Origin: Aquirhabdus sp.
GTDB lineage: Bacteria; Pseudomonadota; Gammaproteobacteria; Pseudomonadales; Moraxellaceae
NCBI GenBank assembly: GCA_030150135.1
Contig: JASLGO010000075.1
Span: 1 to 24,189, forward strand
Reading direction: 5' to 3'
Length of the DNA stretch: 24,189 bases
A program made the position numbers and the translations under genes. Shown in pieces: positions 6,847 through 14,747 of the stretch. The notes under the pieces are model-generated. The model was not told where the DNA came from. It searched no databases and was given only the letters and a program-made list of their open reading frames with translations. Every line of letters begins with the position of its first letter. Position 1 is the first letter of the stretch.

Positions 6847-9030
6847 ATGACTACGAGCTATGTTCAAAAAGGCAAACTTGAAGTTGCCCAAGAGCTGTAT
6901 GACTTTATCGAACAAGACGCACTGCCAAATACTGGCGTGACCAGCGAAGGTTTCTGGTCAGGTCTTGAAAGCATCGTCGCAGATTTGACACCAAAAAATA
7001 AAGCATTATTGGCAAAACGTGACGATCTTCAAGCCAAAATCGATGACTATTATGCAAATGGTGGTGCAGCTAAATCTTTCGCAGAATATAAAACATTCCT
7101 GCAAGAGATCGGCTATCTCGTACCAGTTGGCGAAGATTTCGCAGTAAATCCACAAAATATCGATGCTGAAATCGCAACGATGGCAGGTCCGCAATTGGTT
7201 GTGCCTGTTAAAAATGCACGTTATGCATTGAATGCAGCCAACTCACGCTGGGGCAGTTTGTATGATGCGCTCTACGGTACTGATGCAATTCCATCAGACA
7301 ATGGCGCAGAAAAAGGCAAAGGCTACAACAAAGTTCGTGGCGATTTGGTTATTGCATTCGCTCGTGACTTCTTAAACAGAGCTGCACCACTCGCAACTGG
7401 CAGCCATGTTGATGCAGTCAAATATGCATTGGTAAACGGTGCACTGCAAGTCACGCTCAAAGATGGATCAACCACTGGTCTAAAAAATCCAGCTCAGTAC
7501 GTTGGTTTTGCAGGCGATGTTGCTGCACCGACAAGCATTGTTTTGAAAAACAACGGTCTGCATATCGAAATCCAAATCGATGCAAATAGCCCAGTCGGTC
7601 AAACTGATCCAGCTGGTGTTAAAGATGTTGTACTCGAAGCAGCTCTCACGACTATTCAAGACTGTGAAGACTCTGTTGCTGCTGTTGATGCAGAAGACAA
7701 AGTTGAAGTATATAAAAACTGGCTTGGTCTAATGAAAGGTGATTTGGCTGATACTTTTGAAAAAAATGGCAAGCCACACACACGTACGATGCATGGCGAT
7801 AAAACATTCAAAGATCTAAGTGGCAAAGAATACAGCTTGCATGGTCGTTCATTATTGTTGAATCGTAACGTTGGTCATTTGATGACTAATCCAATGGCAC
7901 GTTACGCGGGTGAAGATGTATTTGAAGGCATTATGGATGGTGCGATTACCAGCCTGATCGCAATTCATGATTTGAAAGGCAACGGTAAACTGAAAAACTC
8001 ACGCACTGGTTCGATCTATATCGTTAAACCAAAAATGCATGGTCCAGAAGAAGTTGCCTTCACTGTTGAATTGTTTGAACGTGTTGAGAAGTTACTCGGT
8101 CTTGCGCCATTGACGCTGAAAGTTGGCATCATGGATGAAGAGCGCCGTACTTCAGTCAACCTGAAAGAAGCAATCCGTATTGCGAAAGATCGTGTGATGT
8201 TTATTAACACGGGCTTCATGGATCGTACTGGCGACGAAATCCACACTTCAATGCTTGCTGGCGCAATGATCCGTAAGAACAGCATGAAAGCATCGAAATG
8301 GATTGCAGCTTACGAAAACCAAAACGTTGATGTTGGTTTGGCAAATGGTTTGTCAGGCAAAGCACAGATCGGTAAAGGTATGTGGGCAATGCCTGATATG
8401 ATGGCTGAGATGATTAAACAAAAAATCGCTCATCCAAAATCAGGTGCAAACACCGCTTGGGTTCCATCACCAACTGGCGCGACTTTACATGCGCTGCATT
8501 ACCATGATGTTGACGTATTTGCGACTCAAAAAGAATTGCTCAAACGTATTCCAGCAAATGTTGATGATATTTTGACAATTCCAGTTGCAGAAGACGCCAA
8601 CTGGTCAGCAGAAGAGATCAAACAAGAATTGGATAACAACTGCCAAGGTATCTTGGGTTATGTGGTTCGTTGGGTTGATCAAGGTGTAGGCTGTTCTAAA
8701 GTACCTGATTTGCATGACATTGGTTTGATGGAAGATCGTGCAACATTACGTATTTCTAGCCAGCATGTTGCAAACTGGTTGAAACACGGCATCATCACTG
8801 AAGCGCAGGTTGATGAATCACTGCAACGCATGGCGGCGGTTGTTGATCAACAAAATGCGAGTGATCCACTGTACCAAAAAATGGCTGGCAACTTTGATAC
8901 ATCAATTGCATATCAAGCAGCACGTGAATTGATTGTCGAAGGTGGTAAGCAACCAAATGGTTACACAGAACCAGTTCTGCATCGTAGTCGTTTGGCCGAA
9001 AAAGCACGTCAAGCAAAAGCGAAAGCATAA
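6847..9030 (+). CDS. glcB: Malate synthase G
   Basis: A 727-residue single-chain enzyme that condenses glyoxylate with acetyl-CoA to give malate, completing the glyoxylate shunt and allowing growth on acetate, fatty acids or glycolate. Length fits isoform G (723 in E. coli). Matching catalytic regions are LHGRSLLLNRNVGHLMT (Arg340, stabilising the enolate), GIMDEERRTS (Mg-binding Glu near 432), FMDRTGDEIHTSM (Mg-binding Asp459) and LMEDRATLRISSQH (catalytic-base Asp630). Cys616 matches the oxidation-sensitive cysteine of the family. No glycolate oxidase or isocitrate lyase gene lies in the window, so it is probably a standalone unit with its own promoter and strong terminator. It would serve the carbon flow from fatty acids handled by the nearby fadL/fadH. 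Confidence 0.97.
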   Translation: MTTSYVQKGKLEVAQELYDFIEQDALPNTGVTSEGFWSGLESIVADLTPKNKALLAKRDDLQAKIDDYYANGGAAKSFAEYKTFLQEIGYLVPVGEDFAVNPQNIDAEIATMAGPQLVVPVKNARYALNAANSRWGSLYDALYGTDAIPSDNGAEKGKGYNKVRGDLVIAFARDFLNRAAPLATGSHVDAVKYALVNGALQVTLKDGSTTGLKNPAQYVGFAGDVAAPTSIVLKNNGLHIEIQIDANSPVGQTDPAGVKDVVLEAALTTIQDCEDSVAAVDAEDKVEVYKNWLGLMKGDLADTFEKNGKPHTRTMHGDKTFKDLSGKEYSLHGRSLLLNRNVGHLMTNPMARYAGEDVFEGIMDGAITSLIAIHDLKGNGKLKNSRTGSIYIVKPKMHGPEEVAFTVELFERVEKLLGLAPLTLKVGIMDEERRTSVNLKEAIRIAKDRVMFINTGFMDRTGDEIHTSMLAGAMIRKNSMKASKWIAAYENQNVDVGLANGLSGKAQIGKGMWAMPDMMAEMIKQKIAHPKSGANTAWVPSPTGATLHALHYHDVDVFATQKELLKRIPANVDDILTIPVAEDANWSAEEIKQELDNNCQGILGYVVRWVDQGVGCSKVPDLHDIGLMEDRATLRISSQHVANWLKHGIITEAQVDESLQRMAAVVDQQNASDPLYQKMAGNFDTSIAYQAARELIVEGGKQPNGYTEPVLHRSRLAEKARQAKAKA

Positions 9031-9047
9031 TTGCTTTAAATGATATG

Positions 9048-9082
9048 AAAAATCCCACTCGGAATTGAGTGGGATTTTTTTT
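9048..9082 (+). terminator. Terminator of glcB
   Basis: A perfect 13-bp stem, AAAAATCCCACTC (9048-9060) and GAGTGGGATTTTT (9067-9079), with a 6-nt loop and a T-tract, starts 17 bp after the glcB stop. Confidence 0.93.
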
Positions 9083-9101
9083 CTTATCAATGATTTGAAA
9101 T

Positions 9102-9134
9102 AAAAAAAACAGGACAACTTGTGTCCTGTTTTTT
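9102..9134. terminator. Bidirectional terminator between glcB and fadL
   Basis: The stem AACAGGACA/TGTCCTGTT (9108-9116 and 9122-9130) has a 5-nt loop ACTTG and is flanked by A-runs on the left and T-runs on the right. It can terminate fadL on the minus strand and back up the glcB terminator on the plus strand. Confidence 0.88.
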
Positions 9135-9156
9135 ACTATTCTAAAAAATGATGTTT

Positions 9157-10488
9157 TTAGAATTTATGATTGAGCTGAACTGCGATTAAGCTACCAGTAT
9201 TTTGGAAGTCTGCGCTATATGTACCTTTTGTTGCATCTGCCAAATCAATATGAGCATTTGCTTCATGGAGGTAGTTATAAGCGACATCTACATTCGTACT
9301 GTCAGTAAATTTATAGTTCGCACCAACGGCGTAGATAGTACGGTTAGCAATAGGTAAACGTACAGTACGATATTCAGTTCGAACAGGTGACGTGTCATAA
9401 GCAAAACCTGCACGTAAGATCAACTTATCACATGCCTGCCAATCTGCACCAATACTGTACATGTTTACATCTTTAAAGTTTAAGGCTTCAGCTGCGCTTG
9501 TTGCATTTAATTGCGCTGCAATTCCTGATAGGTACGCGCCTGGAAGTGGAACAGATGTGGTGACACCAGCAGCAGTAAAGTTGTTTGATGGATTAATCGT
9601 TCCAATCGTACTCCACATTGTGCGGGTAATACTTGCTTTTAAATTAACTGACGGAACAATCTTGTACGTCGCAGCAAGTTCTACACTATCAGGTGTTGTA
9701 ATTTTTAAAGTTCCACGACCGATTGCATCAAAAGTGTAAGGTGTTCCAGTGATTGGCGCATCATTCACTTCAACATTACCAGTCAGTTTATAGGTCACTT
9801 TTGAGTGGTAAGTTAAGCCCAAATTCAGAGGCTCGATTGGGGAATATAAGAAACCAACATTATAGCCAAACGCATTTCTTGCGCCGCTCAATTCCTCTGT
9901 CGCACTAGGAAAAGCAGAGCTTAGACCTGAAGTGAGATAGCCATTAAAATGATTTACATCAAGACCAACACCAGCAGAGAAGTTAGGCAGGAAGGCATAC
10001 GATACTGTAGGTTGTAATGTTACCGCTGTGACCGTGCTCTTGTCGCCAAATGCTCGCCCCTGGAAAGTGCTCTCATAATTGGTTTTTAGACCATCTGGTG
10101 CAAACAGTCCGATACCCACAGTCATGTTGTCCAATAATACATGTGGATAAGTCAGAAATGCAGAACCGAGCAGAATGCGCGGAACCATATCGCCTTTGTT
10201 GGTGTTGTTGGGAGCTGCTGCCGTACCACTTGGGTTTTTAATATCTGTATTAGCCAGAATCAGCGTATTATTTAACGTAATATTACCGCCATCCAAGCGA
10301 GACATGCCTGCTGGGTTGACTGCGACGACTGAAGCATTATTTGCAGTTGCAGCTCCACCAGCATAGGCTGTACCCATTGTACTGATATCAGGTTCATATA
10401 GCGAAAACCCTGTTGCCATAACCTGTGTCGAACCTGCGGCGAAAATTACACCCACAGACGCGGCAAGCAAAGAAATTGAGAAGCGCAT
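9157..10488 (-). CDS. fadL: FadL/OmpP1-family outer membrane transporter of long-chain fatty acids
   Basis: A 443-residue outer membrane protein. Residues 1-25 form a signal peptide, probably cut after VMA before TGFSLYEPD. The mature N-terminus carries the FadL/TodX hallmark NNASVVAVNPAGMSRLDG (residues about 50-67), the NPAG region that forms the plug inside the barrel. The rest alternates polar and hydrophobic residues as in beta-barrels and ends in QLNHKF, with the C-terminal Phe needed for barrel assembly. Family members take up long-chain fatty acids, alkanes or aromatics; the presence of fadH nearby favours fatty acids. AAAAGGAT lies about 8 nt before the ATG. It is divergent from the HMG-CoA reductase homologue across a 440-bp gap. 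The symbol is used in the family sense; paralogues are common. Confidence 0.88.
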   Translation of the reverse strand: MRFSISLLAASVGVIFAAGSTQVMATGFSLYEPDISTMGTAYAGGAATANNASVVAVNPAGMSRLDGGNITLNNTLILANTDIKNPSGTAAAPNNTNKGDMVPRILLGSAFLTYPHVLLDNMTVGIGLFAPDGLKTNYESTFQGRAFGDKSTVTAVTLQPTVSYAFLPNFSAGVGLDVNHFNGYLTSGLSSAFPSATEELSGARNAFGYNVGFLYSPIEPLNLGLTYHSKVTYKLTGNVEVNDAPITGTPYTFDAIGRGTLKITTPDSVELAATYKIVPSVNLKASITRTMWSTIGTINPSNNFTAAGVTTSVPLPGAYLSGIAAQLNATSAAEALNFKDVNMYSIGADWQACDKLILRAGFAYDTSPVRTEYRTVRLPIANRTIYAVGANYKFTDSTNVDVAYNYLHEANAHIDLADATKGTYSADFQNTGSLIAVQLNHKF

Positions 10489-10928
10489 AGTAATATCCTT
10501 TTTTACCGTTATAAGAAAATAGTCGCGGTGCGCATCATGCGACTTAACCGACTGTACGATTTGAACTTAACATACTCTAAAAAAAATCAACAGCAGTTCA
10601 TTGCAAGCCGTACAAAAATATAGATAAACACACCACATTACTCGACAATTGTTTCATCAAATAAATTGAGAAAATAATGTGTCGGTGCAATTTATACCTA
10701 TGTCATTGACTTGAAACAATGGTAAAAGTAATCAATTGATCAGGTACAAATGCTGAAATTACATCAAATTAGTGATTATTTTTTAATTTTATCTATTTGA
10801 ATCTATTGTAATGTTATTGATTATTTCTATTTGCTCATGAATAGAATGTTTTAATGACATTGTTAAGTTATTTTCTGTTGTTTAAGATCGTGGGTCGATT
10901 GGATTAATCATTAAAAAAGGATTTACGC
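10489..10928. other. 440-bp intergenic region between fadL and the HMGR homologue
   Basis: No gene is visible. The region is AT-rich and must hold the fadL promoter (minus) and the HMGR promoter (plus). Visible structure includes an inverted pair ATTGTTTCA (10648-10656) and TGAAACAAT (10712-10720), a 5-bp stem GTCGC/GCGAC at 10522-10543, and TTGACT (10706-10711), a good -35 hexamer without a good -10 at 17 bp. AAAGGA at 10916-10921 is the HMGR ribosome binding site. I cannot assign either transcription start with confidence. Confidence 0.5.
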
Positions 10929-12119
10929 ATGGCTCTTGAAAACATAACTCTTGAAAAATTGCCTCGTGACAAAGCAAATGATTACACACGAGATATGGCC
11001 GCCGCGCGGCGACAAATTGTTGAAAAGAGCAGTGGACATTCACTTTATCACACGGGACAGTTTTCAATTCCGCCAGAAGTATTACCAGGAAATATCGAAG
11101 GATTTAGTGGGGTTGTACAGGTTCCTATGGGGTTTGCTGGGCCTTTATTGGTGAACGGTGAACATGCTCAGGGGGAATTTTATGTACCGATGGCAACCAC
11201 TGAAGGCACTTTAGTTGCGAGTTATAGTCGAGGAATGAGTCTGACACGAGCTGCTGGCGGCATTACAACAACTGTAGTTGATGATGCGATGCAGCGAGCG
11301 CCTATTTTTGTATTTAAAAATGCACGCGCTGCACGTGAGTTTGGTCGTTGGGTTGATAATAATTTTGAGCAAATAAAATCTGCTGCGGAATCAACAACAC
11401 AAAGCGGAAAGTTAAGAGATATTGAGCAATATTCTGCGAGTAAGATGCGCTGGTTACGCTTTAATATGACCACTGGGGATGCTGCGGGTCAAAATATGGT
11501 CTCCAAAGCGACACACAAAGCTTGTCAGTGGATTTTGGAACAAAAACCAGCAGGGCTTGAACATTTTAGTTTGGCTGCAAACTTTGATACGGATAAAAAA
11601 CATTCACTTCTAAATAGTCTCCATAGCCGAGGGAAACGTGTTATTGCTGAAATAACAATTCCCAGTGAACTTTTACAATCAATCATGCATACCAGTGGAA
11701 AAGCGCTGATGAAGCAACGCAACTTATCCAATTTGGGTGCATTCATGGTTGGTGCCGCAAGTAACGGTGCACATTTTGCTAATGGAATCGCAGCAGTATT
11801 TATGGCCTGTGGGCAGGATGTTGCTAATGTTGCTGAGTCGAGTGCAGGCTTTCTATACAGCGAGCTTTTAGATAATGGAGATTATTATTTTTCAGTGACA
11901 ATTCCCTCACTGATTGTTGCAACTTATGGCGGTGGCACGGGGTTGCCTACGCAACGTGAATGTCTGCAAGTGATGGATTGTTATGGTAAAGATAAAGCCC
12001 TAAAACTGGCTGAAATTATTGCTGCAACGGTATTATGTGGTGAATTATCGTTGTCATCTGCAATAGTTTCAGATCAATGGGTTTCGAGCCATGATACTTA
12101 TGGGCGAAATCGACCTTGA
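10929..12119 (+). CDS. Class I-like HMG-CoA reductase homologue
   Basis: A 396-residue soluble protein with the complete catalytic domain of class I 3-hydroxy-3-methylglutaryl-CoA reductases and no membrane anchor. Motifs in order: MATTEGTLVAS (catalytic Glu92), GDAAGQNMVSKA (NADP-binding loop, 183-194), DTDKK (catalytic Lys223), MACGQD (Asp297), GGGTGLPTQ (334-342) and SSHDTYGRNRP (catalytic His388). By recall alignment to the human enzyme, Arg590 and Lys692 are kept (Arg123, Lys224), but the position of Lys735, which contacts the HMG carboxylate, is Asn or Arg (QRNLSN), and Ser684 is Ala. Known family members reduce HMG-CoA to mevalonate or run the reverse reaction; here no mevalonate-pathway gene is nearby. 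A role next to fadL and fadH in acyl-CoA metabolism is inference. AAGGA lies about 9 nt upstream of the ATG. Confidence 0.88.
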   Translation: MALENITLEKLPRDKANDYTRDMAAARRQIVEKSSGHSLYHTGQFSIPPEVLPGNIEGFSGVVQVPMGFAGPLLVNGEHAQGEFYVPMATTEGTLVASYSRGMSLTRAAGGITTTVVDDAMQRAPIFVFKNARAAREFGRWVDNNFEQIKSAAESTTQSGKLRDIEQYSASKMRWLRFNMTTGDAAGQNMVSKATHKACQWILEQKPAGLEHFSLAANFDTDKKHSLLNSLHSRGKRVIAEITIPSELLQSIMHTSGKALMKQRNLSNLGAFMVGAASNGAHFANGIAAVFMACGQDVANVAESSAGFLYSELLDNGDYYFSVTIPSLIVATYGGGTGLPTQRECLQVMDCYGKDKALKLAEIIAATVLCGELSLSSAIVSDQWVSSHDTYGRNRP

Positions 12120-12171
12120 TTGACCTAAATTGGTCAAAAACAATGAATTGAGCCACTGGTAATTCAATGAG

Positions 12172-12200
12172 GAGATGCCTAAACTTAAGCATCTCTTGTT
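12172..12200 (+). terminator. Weak candidate terminator after the HMGR homologue
   Basis: A perfect 7-bp stem, GAGATGC (12172-12178) and GCATCTC (12189-12195), with a 10-nt loop, is followed by TTGTTT. The T-tract is short, so some readthrough into fadH is possible. Confidence 0.5.
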
Positions 12201-12260
12201 TATCGATAGGCTCAATCTGCTTATTTTGAGTTCTTGGGAATTTTATTGACTGTAGAAACA

Positions 12261-12292
12261 TTGCACTTTTGATCTCTAGATCAAAATATCAT
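12261..12292 (+). promoter_or_regulatory. Candidate fadH promoter with a palindrome filling a 20-bp spacer
   Basis: TTGCAC (12261-12266) and TATCAT (12287-12292) are separated by 20 bp. That spacer is exactly an inverted repeat, TTTTGATCT, CT, AGATCAAAA (12267-12286). A start near 12299 would give a 26-nt leader before the fadH ATG. Overlong 19-20-bp spacers containing a dyad are the signature of MerR-family promoters. The geometry is seen; the regulator is inferred, and none is encoded in the window. Confidence 0.5.
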
Positions 12293-12324
12293 TGATTTTA
12301 AAAAATTTAATAGAGTGTTTAACC

Positions 12325-14361
12325 ATGAAAGCGAAAGCGTTTCCTCATTTGCTTCAACCACTTGATCTAGGCTTTACGCAGCTTCGAAATCGCGTAGTTA
12401 TGGGATCAATGCATACTGGTCTTGAGGATCGTTTTTATCAATATCCAAAATTAGCGGCTTATTTTGGTGAGCGTGCAAAAGGTGGAGTGGGTTTAATTAT
12501 TACAGGTGGGATTTCACCAAATCGCCAAGGCTGGCTTTTGCCGTTTGGCGGAACAATGAATTCACCAACAGATGCACTCAATCATCGTTTAGTCACTCAT
12601 GCTGTTCATAAGCATGGCGGAAAAATTCTGATGCAAATATTGCATTCAGGACGTTATGGCTATCAGCCATTTGTTGTATCTTCTAGTCCAATCAAATCAC
12701 CGATTTCAATGTTTAAACCGCGTGAAATGAGCGAAAGCAATATTTTGTCTACCATTGATGATTACGCACATTGCGCAAAATTAGCAAAGTTAGCGGGTTA
12801 TGATGGTGTGGAAATCATGGGCTCTGAAGGATATTTACTGAATCAGTTTCTCAGTCGCCATGTTAACCAACGTACAGACCGTTGGGGCGGAGATATTGTC
12901 AACCGCATGCGTTTAGCGGTTGAGATTGTGAAGGCAATTCGAGCCAAAGTGGGTGAAAAGTTCATTATTTGTTTTCGCTTGTCGCTCATGGATTTTGTTC
13001 ATGATGGCAATACGATGGAAGAAGTTGTTCAGGTTGCTCAGGCACTTGAAAGAGCTGGTATTACATTATTGAATACAGGGATTGGTTGGCATGAGGCTCG
13101 CGTTCCAACAATCGTAACCTCTGTTCCTCGCGCAGCATTTGTTGATGTTACCGCTCATGTTCGTACGCATGTTGGTGTACCAGTGATTGCTTCAAACCGT
13201 ATCAATATGCCTGATGTAGCAGAAGATATTTTGGCAAGTGGCAAAGCTGATATGGTGCAAATGGCACGTCCATTCCTTGCGGATCCAGAGTGGGTTAATA
13301 AAGCCGCAAGTAATCGCGTTGATGAAATTAATACCTGTATTGCTTGTAACCAAGCCTGTTTGGATCACTCATTTTCAAATAAACGCGCGTCATGCTTAGT
13401 GAATCCACAAGCCTGTCATGAAACTGAACTTGTTTATATTAAGACTAAACGTCCACGACGAATTGCGGTTGTTGGCGGCGGAGTGGCAGGAATGTCAGCA
13501 GCGACTGTTGCAGCAAGCAGAGGTCATGCTGTTACATTATTTGAAGCGCAAGCTGATATAGGTGGTCAATTTAACTTAGCTAAAGTCGTACCAGGAAAAG
13601 AAGAGTTCCACGAAACGATTCGTTATTTCAAAAAAATGCTCGTTAAAACTGGTGTTGAAGTTCGCTTGAATACCAAGATCAACCATGAACAATTAGAACG
13701 TGAAGGATATGATGACATCATCATTGCGACTGGTGTTGTGCCTCGACCTTTGAAAATCAATGGTAGTGATTTACCAAGTGTGCTGAGTTATGCTGAAGTA
13801 CTACGCGGTGCACCTGTTGGTCAGCGTGTTGCAGTGATTGGTGCGGGTGGTATCGGATTTGATGTGAGTGAATTCTTGCTTCGTCATCCAGATGTGCCTC
13901 AGCCACAACCTTTAGCAGACTGGCAAAATGAGTGGGGAGTTGATTCTGATCCTGCTTATGTCAGCGAAGGTGGTTTGGCTCGTCCAAGATTACATCCGCC
14001 TTATCGCCAGATTTATTTATTGCAGCGTAAAACGACAAGTGTTGGTGCAGGTTTAGGTAAAACCTCAGGTTGGGTGCATCGAGCTGCAGTTAAAAAAGGT
14101 GGCGTTCGTGCGATGCGAGGAGTCAATTATGACCAAATCACAAATGAAGGATTGTGGATTACGATAGATGGTCAGCAACAATTGCTTCGTGTAGACACAA
14201 TCGTTGTTTGTGCTGGTCAAGAATCAGTACGTGATCTCTTTCCAGCAGAAGGCGTTGTTACTGGTGCCAAATACCATATCATTGGTGGTGCTAAATTAGC
14301 AGCTGAGCTTGATGCTAAACGCGCTATTCGAGATGGGGCAGAGCTCGCTGCGATTTTGTAA
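12325..14361 (+). CDS. fadH: 2,4-dienoyl-CoA reductase (NADPH)
   Basis: A 678-residue iron-sulfur flavoenzyme that reduces 2,4-dienoyl-CoA with NADPH so that beta-oxidation of polyunsaturated fatty acids can proceed. It matches E. coli FadH (672 residues) throughout. An N-terminal Old-Yellow-Enzyme TIM barrel binds FMN, with Tyr170 (MGSEGY) and His256 (GIGWHEAR) as proton donors. The [4Fe-4S] cluster uses Cys338, 341, 345 and 357 (CIACNQAC...SC). GGGVAGMSAA (384-393) starts the FAD domain, and GAGGIGFD lies in the NADPH domain. I preferred the ATG at 12325 over a TTG at 12292 because the alternative adds 11 unconserved residues. It may be transcribed alone from its own palindromic promoter or partly with the HMGR homologue. 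A strong terminator follows. Confidence 0.95.
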   Translation: MKAKAFPHLLQPLDLGFTQLRNRVVMGSMHTGLEDRFYQYPKLAAYFGERAKGGVGLIITGGISPNRQGWLLPFGGTMNSPTDALNHRLVTHAVHKHGGKILMQILHSGRYGYQPFVVSSSPIKSPISMFKPREMSESNILSTIDDYAHCAKLAKLAGYDGVEIMGSEGYLLNQFLSRHVNQRTDRWGGDIVNRMRLAVEIVKAIRAKVGEKFIICFRLSLMDFVHDGNTMEEVVQVAQALERAGITLLNTGIGWHEARVPTIVTSVPRAAFVDVTAHVRTHVGVPVIASNRINMPDVAEDILASGKADMVQMARPFLADPEWVNKAASNRVDEINTCIACNQACLDHSFSNKRASCLVNPQACHETELVYIKTKRPRRIAVVGGGVAGMSAATVAASRGHAVTLFEAQADIGGQFNLAKVVPGKEEFHETIRYFKKMLVKTGVEVRLNTKINHEQLEREGYDDIIIATGVVPRPLKINGSDLPSVLSYAEVLRGAPVGQRVAVIGAGGIGFDVSEFLLRHPDVPQPQPLADWQNEWGVDSDPAYVSEGGLARPRLHPPYRQIYLLQRKTTSVGAGLGKTSGWVHRAAVKKGGVRAMRGVNYDQITNEGLWITIDGQQQLLRVDTIVVCAGQESVRDLFPAEGVVTGAKYHIIGGAKLAAELDAKRAIRDGAELAAIL

Positions 14362-14384
14362 TTTTAATAAAGATACCCTAAGTG

Positions 14385-14415
14385 AAAAACGCCACAGCAA
14401 TGTGGCGTTTTTTTT
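14385..14415 (+). terminator. Terminator of fadH
   Basis: A perfect 12-bp stem AAAAACGCCACA/TGTGGCGTTTTT closed by the stable tetraloop GCAA, followed by more Ts, starts 23 bp after the fadH stop. Confidence 0.95.
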
Positions 14416-14590
14416 GCTCTAAAAACACATCTCAATTGGATCTTTTAATAAATGATCGGATAAAAACAACATTTATAAAATAAATAGTAGGTCAAAACAA
14501 AGATATTTCAATAAGAAATACATGTGATTAAATATTAGTCTTTTTAATTCTAATTTAATTTAATATATTGAAAAATATAATATTTATTTG

Positions 14591-14697
14591 GTTTCATGTA
14601 ACTTTTGTTTTTGTAAGCTTTTGCGTTTCAAGTAACGATTTTGTGATTTAGATACATGAAACATTGCCTTTTTAGCTGTCTTTTTGTTGCATGAAAC
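14591..14697. repeat. Four-copy 12-bp operator-like array, consensus GTTTCATGTAAC
   Basis: Copies: GTTTCATGTAAC (14591-14602, +), GTTTCAAGTAAC (14625-14636, +), GTTTCATGTATC (14651-14662, -) and GTTTCATGCAAC (14686-14697, -). Each differs from the consensus by at most one base. The unit is nearly palindromic (GTT-t-CATG-t-AAC). Centres are 34, 26 and 35 bp apart, with two copies in each orientation. The last copy overlaps the -35 of the promoter before the MazE-like gene, which suggests repression of that promoter, probably by its own product or complex. Confidence 0.7.
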
Positions 14698-14715
14698 TAA
14701 ATTTTGTTTTATAAA
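14687..14715 (+). promoter_or_regulatory. Candidate promoter of the MazE/MazF-like module
   Basis: TTGCAT (14687-14692) and TATAAA (14710-14715) are 17 bp apart and 32 bp before the ATG. The -35 lies inside the fourth copy of the 12-bp array, so binding there should block polymerase. Confidence 0.6.
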
Positions 14716-14747
14716 TATCATCCAAGGATTAGAAAGAGCAGTGCGTC

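Larger units (their letters stand above)
14416..14747. other. AT-rich intergenic region before the MazE-like gene
   Basis: No gene is visible. The first 170 bp are extremely AT-rich, with runs of TTTAATTTAAT type. The second half holds the four-copy GTTTCATGTAAC array (14591-14697) and the promoter at 14687-14715. AT-rich tracts flanking an addiction module can mark an acquired segment, but no repeats or integrase support that here. Confidence 0.5.

Noticed and set aside
12292..12324. TTG start adding 11 residues to FadH
   Set aside because: The added residues do not resemble FadH, and the TTG lies at the last base of the likely -10 box.
14416..14590. Possible mobile-element boundary or replication origin in the AT-rich stretch
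   Set aside because: I found no DnaA boxes, target duplications, integrase or transposase; AT-richness alone is not enough.
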